Shown one piece after another: positions 27,066 to 36,775 of a stretch of 64,000 nucleotides of DNA. The translations under genes and the position numbers were made by a program. The stretch lies in contig CAVRFX010000019.1 of assembly GCA_963720645.1 (NCBI GenBank), forward strand, positions 620,001 to 684,000, read 5' to 3'. This stretch comes from RYN-230 sp963720645 (GTDB lineage Bacteria; Actinomycetota; Actinomycetes; Streptosporangiales; Streptosporangiaceae). The notes under the pieces were generated by a model. That model was given only the letters and a program-made list of their open reading frames with translations, ran no database searches and was not told the DNA's origin. Every line of letters starts with the position of its first letter. Positions within the stretch are counted from its first letter, which is position 1.

Positions 27066-29429
27066 CGCGGGTCCCCCCCGGATAGTGCCGCGTGGATGTC
27101 CCAGGGGCGGACCGGGATGTGGTCCAGGCCGCTGCCTGAGCCGCTGGCCGAGCCGCTGCCTGAGCTGCTGAGCGCGTCGTTGACCGCGTTGAGCACCGCG
27201 GCCGGGGCGCCGATCGTGCCGCCCTCGCCCATCCCCTTGGCCCCGGTCTCGCTGAACGCCGACGGGGTCTCCAGGTGAACGACGTCGATCGGGCAGATTT
27301 CCGCCGCGGTCGGGGCCAGGTAGTCCATCAGCGTGGCGCTGCCCGGCTGCCCGTCGGGGTCGTAGCGGACCTGCTCCAGCAGCGCGGCGGCCACGCCCTG
27401 GGTCACCCCGCCGCGGACCTGCCCGTCCACGATCACCGGGTTGATCACCACCCCGCAGTCCTCCACCACCAGGTAGCGGCGGACCCGGATCCCGCCGGTG
27501 CCCGGGTCGATGGCGACCAGGGCCGCGTGGCACGCGTTGGAGAACGTGCCCGGCGGGTCGAACGACTCGCGCGCCTCCAGCCCGTACCGGAGTCCTTCCG
27601 GCAGCCGGTGCGCCTGGAAGTGCACGATCCGGGCCAGCTCGCTGACGGCGACGGCGGTGCCCGGGTCACCGCGGACCCCGGCCTGGCCGCCGCCGAGCTC
27701 GATGTCGCCGGGGCTGGCTTCCAGGAGGTGCGCGGCCACCTGCCGGAGCTGCGCGGCGACCCCGTCCGCGGCCCGCCGGGCCGCGCCGCCGCCGATCACG
27801 ATCGAGCGGCTGCCCCAGGTGCCCCAGCCGTAGGCGGCCAGGTCGGTGTCGCCCTGGCGGAGCCTGACCTGGGCTGGATGCACGCCGAGCCGGTCGGCGA
27901 CGATCTGCGCGAACGTGGTCTCGTGACCCTGGCCGTGCCCGCAGGTCCCGGTGGTCACGATCACCTCGCCGGACGGGATCCATCCGGACCATGGCGGTGT
28001 CGTAGCCGGGAGTCATCCGCATCCGCCGCTGCGACATCGTGGGCGTGCCGTAGGCGGTCCGCTCGGAGAAGCACGAGTAGCCGATCCCGGCCAGCAGCCC
28101 CGTGGCGCGCAGCCGGTCCCGCTCGCCGGGCCAGCCGGCCTCGGTGACCCGTTTCTCGGCCAGGTCGAGGGACTCCGCGTAGCTGCCCTCGTCGTAGGTG
28201 ATGCCGTTGCAGCTGGTGTACGGGAACTCGCCAGGGGCGATCATGTTGCGGCGGCGGACGGCCAGCGGGTCCAGGCCCAGCTCCCGGGCCGCCTTCTCCA
28301 TCAGCCGCTCCATGACCAGCACCAGCTGCGGCCGGGACACGCCGCGGTAGGGGGCGGTCGGTGGCCTTGTGGGTGGCGATCGCGCGGCCCCGGGCCCGGT
28401 AGGCGGGCACCTTGTAGATGCCCGGCAGCTCGGTCGCGGCCATCAGCGGCTCGACCGCGCAGGTGAACGGGAACGCGGAGTACGCGCCGACGTCGCAGTC
28501 GATGCCGGCGGACAGGCCCAGGATCCGGCCGTCCGGGCCGAACGCCGCGCGGACCTGGTAGCGCTGCTCGTGGCCGTGGAACGAGGCGGTCAGGTTCTCC
28601 TGCCGGTCCTCCACCCAGCGCGACCGGGCGGCGCAGCCGCATCGCGATCCCGGCCAGGGTCACCTCCTCCCGGCCGGCCACGCACTTCAGCCCGAACCCG
28701 CCGCCCACGTCCGGGGCGATCACCCTGACCCGGTGCTCGGCGACGCCGAACGCCTGCGCCACCGCGGACCGGACCTGGTGCGGCACCTGGGTGGACACGT
28801 GCATGACGACCTGCTGGTCCCGCTCGTCCCACTCGGCCAGGCAGGCCCGGCCCTCCATCGGCAGCGCGGCCAGCCGGCCGCTGCGCACGGTCGCGGTGAC
28901 CACCGCCGGTGCGGCGGCGAAGATGCCCGCCAGCGCGCTCGTCGTCGAACATGGTCAGGTCAACCAGGCAGTTACCGGGCGCCTGGTCATGGACCTGGGG
29001 GGCGTGCGGGGCGGTGGCGGCGTCCAGGCTGGCCACCACCGGCTGCGGGGACCAGTCCACGTCGACCAGCTCGATGGCGTCCTCCGCGAGGTACGGATCC
29101 TCGGCGAGCACCACGGCCACCGGCTCGCCGACGTGCCGGACCTGGCCCACGGCCAGCAACGGCAGCGGGGTCGGCACGAACTCGGGCCGCTCCAGCACGG
29201 CCAGCAGCGCCGGGTCGCCCAGGTCCGCGGCGGTGAACGCGGCCGCCACCCCGGGCAGGGCCAGGGCGGCGGAGGCGTCGATGGTGCCCAGGGATGCGGC
29301 TGCGAACGGGCTGCGCACGAACGCCGCGTGCAGCGTCCCGGTGCGGTCCAGGTCGCCGGTGAACACGCCCCGGCCCAGCAGCATCCGCCGGTCCCCGGTG
29401 CGGGGCACGGCCGCGCCCACCCAGGTCAT
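27062..29429 (-). CDS. Molybdenum hydroxylase large subunit 2 (frameshifts)
   Basis: Second molybdopterin-binding subunit, ~789 codons, in five frame segments with shifts near 28945, 28620, 28350 and 27966. ATG 29429 (MTWVGAAVPRTGDRRMLLGRG). Conserved pieces include DVGGGFGLKC, the active-site loop APYRGVSRPQ, GTCGHGQGHETTF and catalytic Glu in KGMGEGG. It differs clearly from large subunit 1 and is not a tandem copy. A Ser/Gly run near the C-terminus (GSGSASGSGSG) is unusual. It overlaps its neighbours by ATGA on both sides. Confidence 0.85.
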
Positions 29430-30289
29430 GGTGCGGCGCTCGCGTCCATGAGCGCCCGTTCCACCAGGGTCGCGGTGAGCTTCCTGCGGTACGCGGCGCT
29501 GCCGTGCCCGTCCGCGGGCGGGTCGATCTGCGCCGCGGCCAGCTCACCGGCGGCGCGCCAGGTAGCGGGGGCCGCGGGCTGGCCCGCCAGGTCCGCGGTG
29601 TCCACCGCGAACGGCAGCGGGCCGACACCGCCCAGGACGACCCGGACCGTGTGGCAGGCCTGGGGCGCCGCCTCCCGCAACTCCACCGACACGGCCGCGG
29701 CGACCACCGCGAAGTCTCCCTGGCGCTGGGCGAACTCGGTCAGCGCGGCATGGCGGGCGGGCCGCGGGAAGTGCAGCTCGGTGACCATCTCGTCCGGCTC
29801 CGCGCTGGTCGTGTAGAAGCCGTCGAAGAACTCGGAGGCCGGGACGGAACGCGTCCCCGCCGGGCCGGCCAGCACCACGTTCGCGTCGAGGAGCACGGCC
29901 AGCAGGCACCATTCGGCGGCCGGGTCGGCGTGCGCGATGCTGCCCCCGAACGTGCCGCGGGCCCGGATCGGGTAGTGCCCGATCCACCGGGCCGACCGGG
30001 GCAGCACCCCGAAGCCGTCCAGCACCGCGGGGTCACGGCACAGTTCCACGGTGCGGTGCCGGGTCAGCGCGCCGATCCGCAGGCCGTCAGGACCGGCCCG
30101 CAGATACTCCAGCCCGGGTATCCGGGTCACATCCACCAGCGCGGACGGCCGGGCCAGCCGGAAGTTCATCATCGGGACCAGGCTCTGCCCGCCCGCCAGG
30201 ATCTTCGCCCCGTCCCCGAGCTCGGCCAGCATCGCGACGGTTTCGGGCACCGAGCGGGTGCGGTGGTAGCTGAACGGGGCGGGCTTCAA
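29426..30289 (-). CDS. Molybdenum hydroxylase FAD-binding subunit
   Basis: Intact 287-residue medium subunit of the CoxM/CutM type. FAD-binding loops are AGGQSLVPMMNFRLARP near residue 32 and TFGGSIAHADPAAEW near 113, with a CODH-type C-terminal domain (TEFAQRQGDFAVVAAAV). It passes electrons from the 2Fe-2S subunit to an acceptor. First gene of the minus-strand operon; its start lies 30 nt from the TGGTATACCA site. Confidence 0.93.
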   Translation of the reverse strand: MKPAPFSYHRTRSVPETVAMLAELGDGAKILAGGQSLVPMMNFRLARPSALVDVTRIPGLEYLRAGPDGLRIGALTRHRTVELCRDPAVLDGFGVLPRSARWIGHYPIRARGTFGGSIAHADPAAEWCLLAVLLDANVVLAGPAGTRSVPASEFFDGFYTTSAEPDEMVTELHFPRPARHAALTEFAQRQGDFAVVAAAVSVELREAAPQACHTVRVVLGGVGPLPFAVDTADLAGQPAAPATWRAAGELAAAQIDPPADGHGSAAYRRKLTATLVERALMDASAAP

Positions 30290-30318
30290 CCGGCCTCCTC
30301 CCGGGGGGAGCCACTCCG

Positions 30319-30332
30319 ATTTGGTATACCAT
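30319..30332. promoter_or_regulatory. Candidate GntR operator ATTTGGTATACCAT, site 1
   Basis: The 10-bp perfect palindrome TGGTATACCA lies at 30322-30331 between the divergent FAD-subunit and enoyl-CoA hydratase-like genes. The same 14 bases occur at 33164. Palindromes of this shape are usual for FadR-subfamily GntR regulators, and one is encoded in the operon. AT-rich in a GC-rich setting. Confidence 0.65.
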
Positions 30333-30375
30333 ATGTCAACGACGTCGCTGGTGGTGCTTTGCCGGGGAGTTGCCC

Positions 30376-31143
30376 ATGCCGCACCCGTGTGTTCTGCTCG
30401 AGATGGCCCCGGCAGGCACCCCGGGATCCCCGGGCGTGCCGGGCTCCCCGGGATCCCCGGGCTGGCGGGGCTCGCCGGGCTCTGCGGGGGCGGGGCAGCC
30501 GGGATTCCTCCGCGTCCGGCTGGCTCGCCCGGAACGCCGCAACGCGCTCGACGCCGCCATGACCCGCGCCCTGCTGGAGGCGGTCCGCGCCGACCCCGCG
30601 GTCCCGGTGCTGATCGAGAGCACCGACCCCGGCGCGTTCTGCGCGGGTGCCGACCTGAGCGTGCCGGACAGCGAGCGGGTCGTGGTCTCCGACCTGCTCT
30701 ACGAGTGCTACGAGGCGATGATCACCCGCGCCGGGCCGGTCATCGCGGTGGTCGAGGGCCCGGCCGTGGGCGGCGGCGCCCAGCTCGCCGGGGCCGCCGA
30801 CCTGCGCATCGCCGGACCGGGCGCCCGTTTCCGCTGGACCGGGCCACCTGGCCGCGACCTGGCGGTGGGAGCCTGGGTGCTGCCCGCGCTCACCGGCCGG
30901 GGCGCCGCGCTGGAGCTGACCCTGACCGGCCGGTGGGTGGAGGCTGCCGAGGCGCTGCGGCTGGGCCTGGTCAACCGGGTCGAGGAGGAGCCGGGGAAGG
31001 CCGCGGCGGAGCTGGCGGGGGAGCTGCTGGCGCGGGGGACCGCCGGGACCGGCAGCGTCAAGCTGATCACGTCGGCGGGCGGGTTGCTGGAACGGTTGCA
31101 GGCGGAGCGCGCGGCGAACCGGGCGGCGTGGGGCAGCCCATGA
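30376..31143 (+). CDS. Enoyl-CoA hydratase/isomerase-family protein with collagen-like insert
   Basis: 255 residues from ATG 30376 behind GGGGAG. The crotonase fold is clear: RPERRNALDAAMTRAL, oxyanion loop AFCAGADLS and GPAVGGGAQLAGAADLRIA. The family's helix with LTLTG and AEALRLGLVNRV follows. The first catalytic Glu position is not obvious (PPGRDLAVG). Residues ~13-42 form Gly-x-Pro/Ser triplets (GSPGVPGSPGSPGW), an insert absent from normal crotonases. It overlaps the ligase start. Acts on a CoA thioester, probably one made by the ligase. Confidence 0.82.
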   Translation: MPHPCVLLEMAPAGTPGSPGVPGSPGSPGWRGSPGSAGAGQPGFLRVRLARPERRNALDAAMTRALLEAVRADPAVPVLIESTDPGAFCAGADLSVPDSERVVVSDLLYECYEAMITRAGPVIAVVEGPAVGGGAQLAGAADLRIAGPGARFRWTGPPGRDLAVGAWVLPALTGRGAALELTLTGRWVEAAEALRLGLVNRVEEEPGKAAAELAGELLARGTAGTGSVKLITSAGGLLERLQAERAANRAAWGSP

Positions 31144-32874
31144 CGGACTGGACGTCGGCCCGCGCCTGGAGCCGCCACGGATGGCGGACTCACCTGGGTG
31201 CGACGGCCGGCGGCCCTCTTCCTGCCGGCCCGCTGCCTGCGGGTCCTCCGCCTGCCGCCCCGCTGCCTGCGGGCCCTGGCTGGCCGCTGCGGGGGGCGAG
31301 GGCACGATTCCGCTGCTGGCTGCTGCGTCGGCGCGGCGGGTGCCGGACCGGGTCGCGGTGAGCGTGGACGGCCAGCCGGTCACCCACGGCCAGCTCGACG
31401 CGGGTGCCCGGCAGGCTGCCGCATGGCTCGCGGCCCGGCTGGCCCCGGGGGACCGGATGCTGCTGGCCGCCGGCCCGGGCCCGGGCTTCCTGCGCTGGTA
31501 CCTGGGGGCCCTGCGGGCTGGCGTGGTCGTCGTGCTAGCCAACCCTGGTTACACGGCGTCTGAGCTGGAACACCTGGTGGCTGACTCCGGCGCGCGGCTC
31601 GCGGTCGCCGATCCCGGCCCCGCCCGGCGGCTGGCCACGCTGGCTGCGGGCCCACCGGCCGTGCCGACGGGCGATGGGCCGCCGGGACGGCCACGCGATG
31701 CGGCCCGGCACCTGCCCGCCCCGGACGACATCGCGCTGCTCGCCTACACCTCCGGCACCACCGGGCGGCCCAAAGGTGTCCCGCTGACCCACCGGCAGCT
31801 GGCTGCCTCCATCCGGGGGGCCATGGCCGCCTGGTGCTGGACCGCTGGCGACGTGCTGGTGCACGCGCTGCCCCTCTTCCACCAGCATGGCCTGGGCGGG
31901 GTGCACGCCACGCTGATCGCCGGGTCCACGGCGCACCTGCGGTCCAGGTCCGACCCCGACGAGCTCATCGCCACGGTGCGGGCCGAGGGCGGGACCGTGC
32001 TGTTCGGCGTGCCCGCCACCTACCAGGCCCTGCTCGACGCCGCAGACCGTGCGATGGCCGGCTCCGCGGACGGCGGCCCGGCCGGCCCGGTCCCCGGAGC
32101 TCCGCCCCTGCAGGGCCTGCGCCTCGCGGTCTGCGGCTCCGCCCCGCTGAGCCCGGTCCTGGCCGCCCGGCTGCCCGCGCTGCTCGGCCAGCTGCCGCTG
32201 ATCCGCTACGGGACCACGGAAAGCGGGCTCGACGTCTCGCACCCGCTGGGCGGGGCCCGCCCGGAGACCGTGGGCCTGCCGCTGCCCGGGGTCGAGTGCC
32301 GGATCTGGTCCGCGGGCCGGGAAGCGCCGCCCGGCGCCGACGGCGAGATCCAGCTGCGCGGCCCGCAGGTGTTCTCCGGGTACTGGCACGATGCCGGGGC
32401 CACGGCGGCCGCCTTCACGCCGGACGGCTGGTTCCGCACCGGGGACCTCGGGGCCGTCGACCCGTCCACCGGGCACCTGGTCATCCGGGGCCGGAGCAAG
32501 GAGCTGATCATCAGCGGGGGGCTGAACGTCTACCCCCGCGAGGTCGAGATCGCGCTGGAGCGTCACCCGGCCGTGGCCGAGGCCGCGGTGGCGGGGCTGC
32601 CCCACCCGCGCTGGGGGGAGCAGGTGACGGCCTGGGTCGTGCCCCGGCCCGGCGCCGCGTTTGCCGGGGCCACGTTCGCCGGGGCGCAAGCGGCGAGGCC
32701 ACGGTCGGCCCGGACGGGCTGGAGGCGGAGCTCATGACCCACGCGCGGACGCTGCTGGCCGCCTACAAGTGCCCGAAACAGGTGTTCACGCTGGACGCTC
32801 TGCCCCGCAATCAGCTCGGCAAGCTGAACCGGGCCGCGCTCACCGGCCCACCCTCCCCGGCGCCGGGACCTTAG
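31140..32874 (+). CDS. AMP-dependent acyl-CoA synthetase/ligase (frameshift)
   Basis: Class I adenylate-forming enzyme. P-loop YTSGTTGRPKG, RYGTTESGLD, LRGPQVFSGYW, WFRTGDLG and hinge RSKELIISGGLNVYPREVE are all seen. This is closest to malonyl-CoA/medium-acid ligases. A frameshift near 32690 leads to the C-terminal catalytic Lys region (PRNQLGKLNR), ending at 32874. The start is uncertain: ATG 31140 overlaps the previous stop but lies in another frame up to a G run near 31300; the ligase frame itself opens at 31181. The N-terminus is Pro/Ala repeat-like. Confidence 0.83.
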
Positions 32875-33231
32875 GGCCGCCACCGTCTCCACCCGATTCA
32901 GCCGTCTGATCGATCGACTTTTCCCGCGGACGGTGCGCCCGATCTGGTCGAAACCGGACACTGGTGCGCACGGCCCGCGGGAAAAGTGCTATGCCGGGGG
33001 AGGGAAGGCCCGGGGGCTGTGCCCGGGGGAGAGAGGGGCCCGGGGCGGCCGTGATCAGCCATCGAGGGGCGTCGGTGCAGGGGAGAGCGCTCCGGGCGCC
33101 TGGAGGTGCTGAACGATATGTCCGTTATATATGGCCAGGCCGCGAGCCTTCCGCCAAACTGATATTTGGTATACCATCTCGCCAGCGCGCTACCCGGAAG
33201 CGGCCGGCCAGGGCATTGGAAGGGGTCTGCG
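32875..33231. other. Intergenic region with operator and promoter
   Basis: No gene seen. It includes an AT-rich stretch at 33112-33135 (ATATGTCCGTTATATAT) that may be a promoter, and the second TGGTATACCA site. The next start, GTG 33232, follows GGAAGGGG at 33218-33224. Confidence 0.55.
33164..33177. promoter_or_regulatory. Candidate GntR operator ATTTGGTATACCAT, site 2
   Basis: Exact 14-bp copy of the site at 30319, with palindrome TGGTATACCA at 33167-33176. It lies 55 nt before the SDR start and about 35 nt after an AT-rich promoter-like stretch, a position suited to repression of the six-gene plus-strand operon. Confidence 0.65.
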
Positions 33232-34029
33232 GTGGATCTTCAGCTGGACGGAAAGGTGGCCCTGGTCACCGGCGCCAGCAAAGGGATTGGCCGGCACGTC
33301 GCTGAGCATCTCGCCGCTGAAGGCGCCACGGTCGCCATTACCGCGCGGACGGCCGCACCGCTGGAGGTCACCGCCAAGGAAATCCAGGCCGCCACCGGGC
33401 AGCGGGTGCTGGCCCTGGCCGGGGACATGAGCGTCACCGCGGATGTGACGCGCTGCGTGGCCGCTACCGAAGACCAGCTCGGCCCCGTCGACATCCTGGT
33501 GACCTGCGCGGGCAGCTCGCCGGGCGGGCTGCTCGAGGACCTGACCGAAGAGCAGTGGATGTCCAGCCTGAACCTGAAGTTCATGGGCTACGTCCGCTCG
33601 GTCCGCGCCGTCATCGCGCAGATGCGCGAGCGGGGTACCGGCTCGATCGTGCTGGTCGTCGGCAACGACGGCCTCAAGCCGAGTTACTGGGAGATGACCG
33701 CGGGCGTGGCCAACGCGGCGGACATCAACTTCGCGTCGTCGGTCGCCGAGCAGTACGGGCGCTACGGGGTGCGGATCAACACGGTGAACCCGGGGCCGGT
33801 GAACACCGACCGGTGGGACACGCTGGAGAAGGCGTTCGCCCGCGACAAGGGCGTGACCCAGGACCGGGCGCACCAGCTCGCGCAGGAGTCCATTCCGGCG
33901 GGCCGGATCTGCGAGCCCGATGAGGTCGCCGCGCTGGTCACCTTCCTGGCTTCGCCCCGGGCCAGCTTCGTCAACGGCGCCCACATCCCGGTGGACGGAG
34001 CCCAGCGCAAAGCGATCATGGACCGGTAG
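33232..34029 (+). CDS. SDR-family protein, divergent active site
   Basis: 265 residues from GTG 33232. Cofactor motif TGASKGIG is at residues 13-20 and the C-terminal FVNGAHIPVDGA is usual. The catalytic Ser and Tyr-x3-Lys are not in place: the region reads VVGNDGLKPSYWEMTAGVAN with AADINFASSVAEQYG, so Tyr is followed by Thr where Lys is expected. Such a subgroup with ANA-type text exists among SDRs. It may be a dehydrogenase with altered chemistry or a lyase-like member. First gene behind operator site 2. Confidence 0.82.
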   Translation: MDLQLDGKVALVTGASKGIGRHVAEHLAAEGATVAITARTAAPLEVTAKEIQAATGQRVLALAGDMSVTADVTRCVAATEDQLGPVDILVTCAGSSPGGLLEDLTEEQWMSSLNLKFMGYVRSVRAVIAQMRERGTGSIVLVVGNDGLKPSYWEMTAGVANAADINFASSVAEQYGRYGVRINTVNPGPVNTDRWDTLEKAFARDKGVTQDRAHQLAQESIPAGRICEPDEVAALVTFLASPRASFVNGAHIPVDGAQRKAIMDR

Positions 34030-34040
34030 GACGCAGACCC

Positions 34041-34729
34041 GTGCAGCTGACCAGCGCGATCCGGATCGGCAGGCCCGCTCCCGAGGTCCTGGACGCGCTT
34101 CTCGACGCCGGGACCGTGGCCGCCTGCCTGCCGGGCAGCCGCCTCATCGGCGAAGTCGCGGAGAGCACGTACGCCGGGGAACTGCAGCTGCGGATCGGCC
34201 CGGTGCAGGCGGTCTACGCGGGCACCGTGCACCTCGACACCGCCGACCGGAACGCGGGCACCGCCACGCTGCACGCGTCCGGATGGGAGCGCGGCGGCCA
34301 GGGCCGGGCGGACGCCAGCGTGACCCTGCGGGTGGAATCCCGCGGGGCCAGCACCCGCGTGCTGATCAGCGCCGACCTGATGATCCGGGGCAAGGTCGCC
34401 GAGTACGCGCCGGGCGCGATCGGCGACGTCGGCCAGCGGCTCGTCGAGCAGTTCGCCGGCAACGTCGAGCGGCTGCTCGCGAGCCAGGCCGGCACACCGC
34501 CGGCCAGCACCGGCCGGCCGGCTTCCCGGGCCGACCGGGCCGCGGCCGGGCCGACCGGGTTGACCGCAGGCTGCTCGCCGCCTCCGCGCTGCTGCTGGCC
34601 GGCGGGGCACTGGCGGCCGGCGCCCTGGCCGGGGTGGCGGCGTGGCGCCGCAGATACCGGCACCCGGCTTCGTCCCTACCCTCCGATTCCCCCTGGTCCT
34701 TCTCCCACGAAGGGGCTCGCCATGACTAA
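34041..34729 (+). CDS. coxG: CoxG-like SRPBCC protein with C-terminal membrane anchor (frameshift)
   Basis: The first ~155 residues (MQLTSAIRIGRPAPEVLDAL, CLPGSRLIGEV, RIGPVQAVYAGTV, LISADLMIRGKVAEYAPGAI) are the CO-dehydrogenase subunit G fold, a lipid- or quinone-binding SRPBCC domain. A frameshift near 34550 leads to a single hydrophobic helix (LLAASALLLAGGALAAGALAG) and a basic tail. CoxG proteins tie molybdenum hydroxylases to the membrane quinone pool. Here it probably serves the hydroxylase encoded at 24-30 kb. GTG start at 34041. Confidence 0.85.
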
Positions 34730-36212
34730 CCCCACCGCCGAAGGCGCTCAGCCGGAGCTGAGACCGCTGCAGATCGAGGCCAACGGCATCAACGTCATCT
34801 CGGACGCGGAGCGCAAGGGCCATCCGCGCGACCTGTTCTGGCCGTGGTTCGCGGCCAACGTGTCGGTCCTCGGCCTGGGCTACGGCGCGTTCGTGCTCGA
34901 CTTCGGCGTCTCGTTCTGGCAGGCGGTCGTGCTCGGGCTGATCGGGATCGTGGTCTCGTTCCTGCTCTGCGGGTTCATCGCGGTGGCCGGCAAGCGGGGC
35001 TCGGCGCCGACCATGGTGCTGGGCCGGGCCGCGTTCGGGGTCCGCGGCAACAAGCTCCCCTCGCTGATCTCCTGGCTGCTCACGGTGGGCTGGGAGACCG
35101 TGCTGATCATCCTGGCCACGCTGGCCACCGCCACCGTGTTCGAGCGGCTCGGCTGGGGCGGCGGCACCGGGGTCAAGGTGATCGCGCTGATCGTGGTGAG
35201 CGCGCTGACCGTGGCGGGCGGGGTGATGGGCTTCGACCTCATCATGCGCATGCAGTCGGTGATCACCTGGGTCACCGGGGTGCTGACCGTGGTGTTCATC
35301 ATCCTGGTGGCCGACAAGATCCACTGGCACACGGTGTCCGCCATCCCGGCCGGGTCGCCGCAGAAGTTCATCGGCGCGCTGGTGTTCGTGATGACCGGGT
35401 TCGGGCTCGGCTGGGTGAACGCGGCCGCGGACTACTCCCGGTACCTGCCGCGCCGCTCCTCGAGCCGGGGCGTGATCGGCTGGACCACGTTCGGCTCCTC
35501 CATCGCCCCCATCTTCCTGCTGATCTTCGGCCTGCTGCTGGCAGGCTCGTCGGCCAAGCTGAGCAGCGCGATCGGCGCGGACCCGGTCGGGGCGCTGACC
35601 ACCCTGCTGCCCACCTGGTTCCTGGTCCCGTTCGCGATCGTGGCGGTGCTCGGCCTGGTCGGCGGCTCGGTGCTGGACATCTATTCCTCCGGCCTGTCCC
35701 TGCTCGCCCTCGGGCTGCGCATCCCGCGGTACGCGGCCGCCCTCATCGACGGCACCGTGATGGTGCTGGGCACGATCTATGTGGTCTTCGTCGCGCACAA
35801 TTTCCTGAACCAGTTCGAGGGCTTCCTGATCACGCTGGGCGTGCCCATCGCCGCCTGGTGCGGGATCATGCTGGCCGACATCATGCTGCGCCACAAGGAC
35901 TACTCCGAGCCCGAGCTGTACGACCCGCGCGGCCGCTACGGTGACGTCCGGTTCGCCCCGCTGGCCATCATCGTGGTCGCGACCGTGGTCGGCTGGGGCC
36001 TGGTCACCAACAGCTACGCCAGCTGGCTCACCTGGCAGGGCTACCTGCTCGGCCCGCTCGGCCTGGGCGGCAAGTCCGGCGCCTGGGCGTTCGCCAACCT
36101 GGGCGTGCTGGTCGCGCTGGTCCTCGGGTTCGCCGCCGCGTGGGCGTTCGACGTCGCGCCGGTCCGGGCCCAGGAGGCCCGGCCGGTACTCGCCCCGGCG
36201 GCGGCCGGATGA
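34722..36212 (+). CDS. NCS1-family nucleobase/hydantoin permease
   Basis: 496 residues with about twelve membrane segments. The N-terminal ERKGHPRDLFWPWFAANVSV, then GKRGSAPTMVLGRAAFGVRG and DYSRYLPRRSS are the signature regions of the purine/cytosine branch of NCS1. ATG 34722 has GAAGGGG 6 nt upstream and overlaps the CoxG stop. It imports a nucleobase, nucleoside or related ring compound by cation symport; exact ligand unknown. Confidence 0.92.
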   Translation: MTNPTAEGAQPELRPLQIEANGINVISDAERKGHPRDLFWPWFAANVSVLGLGYGAFVLDFGVSFWQAVVLGLIGIVVSFLLCGFIAVAGKRGSAPTMVLGRAAFGVRGNKLPSLISWLLTVGWETVLIILATLATATVFERLGWGGGTGVKVIALIVVSALTVAGGVMGFDLIMRMQSVITWVTGVLTVVFIILVADKIHWHTVSAIPAGSPQKFIGALVFVMTGFGLGWVNAAADYSRYLPRRSSSRGVIGWTTFGSSIAPIFLLIFGLLLAGSSAKLSSAIGADPVGALTTLLPTWFLVPFAIVAVLGLVGGSVLDIYSSGLSLLALGLRIPRYAAALIDGTVMVLGTIYVVFVAHNFLNQFEGFLITLGVPIAAWCGIMLADIMLRHKDYSEPELYDPRGRYGDVRFAPLAIIVVATVVGWGLVTNSYASWLTWQGYLLGPLGLGGKSGAWAFANLGVLVALVLGFAAAWAFDVAPVRAQEARPVLAPAAAG

Positions 36213-36775
36213 GTCATCCCCCTGGCTGCCTGGCCGTCATCGACATGCAGCGGGTGTTCGGCGAGCCGGGCAGTCCCTGGCTCGCCCCCCGGTTCGGCGA
36301 GATCGTCAAGCCGGTCCGCGACCTGGTGACGGCGTTCGGCCCGGACGTGGTGTTCACCCGGTTCGTCGCGCCCGCCACCCCGTCGGGCGCCTGGCAGCGC
36401 TACTACGAGGCGTGGCCGTTCGCGCTCCAGCCGCCGGACGCGGGGATCTACGAGCTGGCCGCCGAGTTCGCCGGGGGCGCCGGGCCCACGGTGGACACGG
36501 CCACGTTCAGCAAGTGGGGCCCGGAACTGGCCGGGCGGGTCCGGGCGGCCGGCCCCGGCGGGACGGGGAACGAGCTCGTGCTGGCGGGGGTCTCCACGGA
36601 CTGCTGCGTGCTGTCCACCGCGGTGGCCGCGGCCGACGCGGGCGTTGCGGTCCAGGTGGTCGCGGACGCGTGCGCGGGAGTCGACGACGACAGCCACCAC
36701 AAGGCGCTGGACATCCTCCGCCTGTACGCGCCCCTGGTCGAGGTGACCAGCCTGGATGCCGTGCTGGGCGGATGA
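36209..36775 (+). CDS. Isochorismatase-like cysteine hydrolase
   Basis: 188 residues from ATG 36209 (ATGA overlap). The Asp-Lys-Cys triad is visible: Asp in LAVIDMQ near residue 12, Lys in FSKWG near 97 and Cys in STDCCVLST near 132. Members hydrolyse amides such as nicotinamide, N-carbamoylsarcosine or maleamate, or ureido acids. In this operon an amide or carbamoyl intermediate of N-ring breakdown is a reasonable substrate (inference). Confidence 0.9.
   Translation: MSHPPGCLAVIDMQRVFGEPGSPWLAPRFGEIVKPVRDLVTAFGPDVVFTRFVAPATPSGAWQRYYEAWPFALQPPDAGIYELAAEFAGGAGPTVDTATFSKWGPELAGRVRAAGPGGTGNELVLAGVSTDCCVLSTAVAAADAGVAVQVVADACAGVDDDSHHKALDILRLYAPLVEVTSLDAVLGG

Noticed and set aside
24249..30289. 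Aerobic CO dehydrogenase (coxMSL) reading, suggested by the nearby CoxG
   Set aside because: Both large subunits lack the Cys-containing AYRCSFR loop needed for the Mo-Cu centre; they read YRAPGR and YRGVSR.
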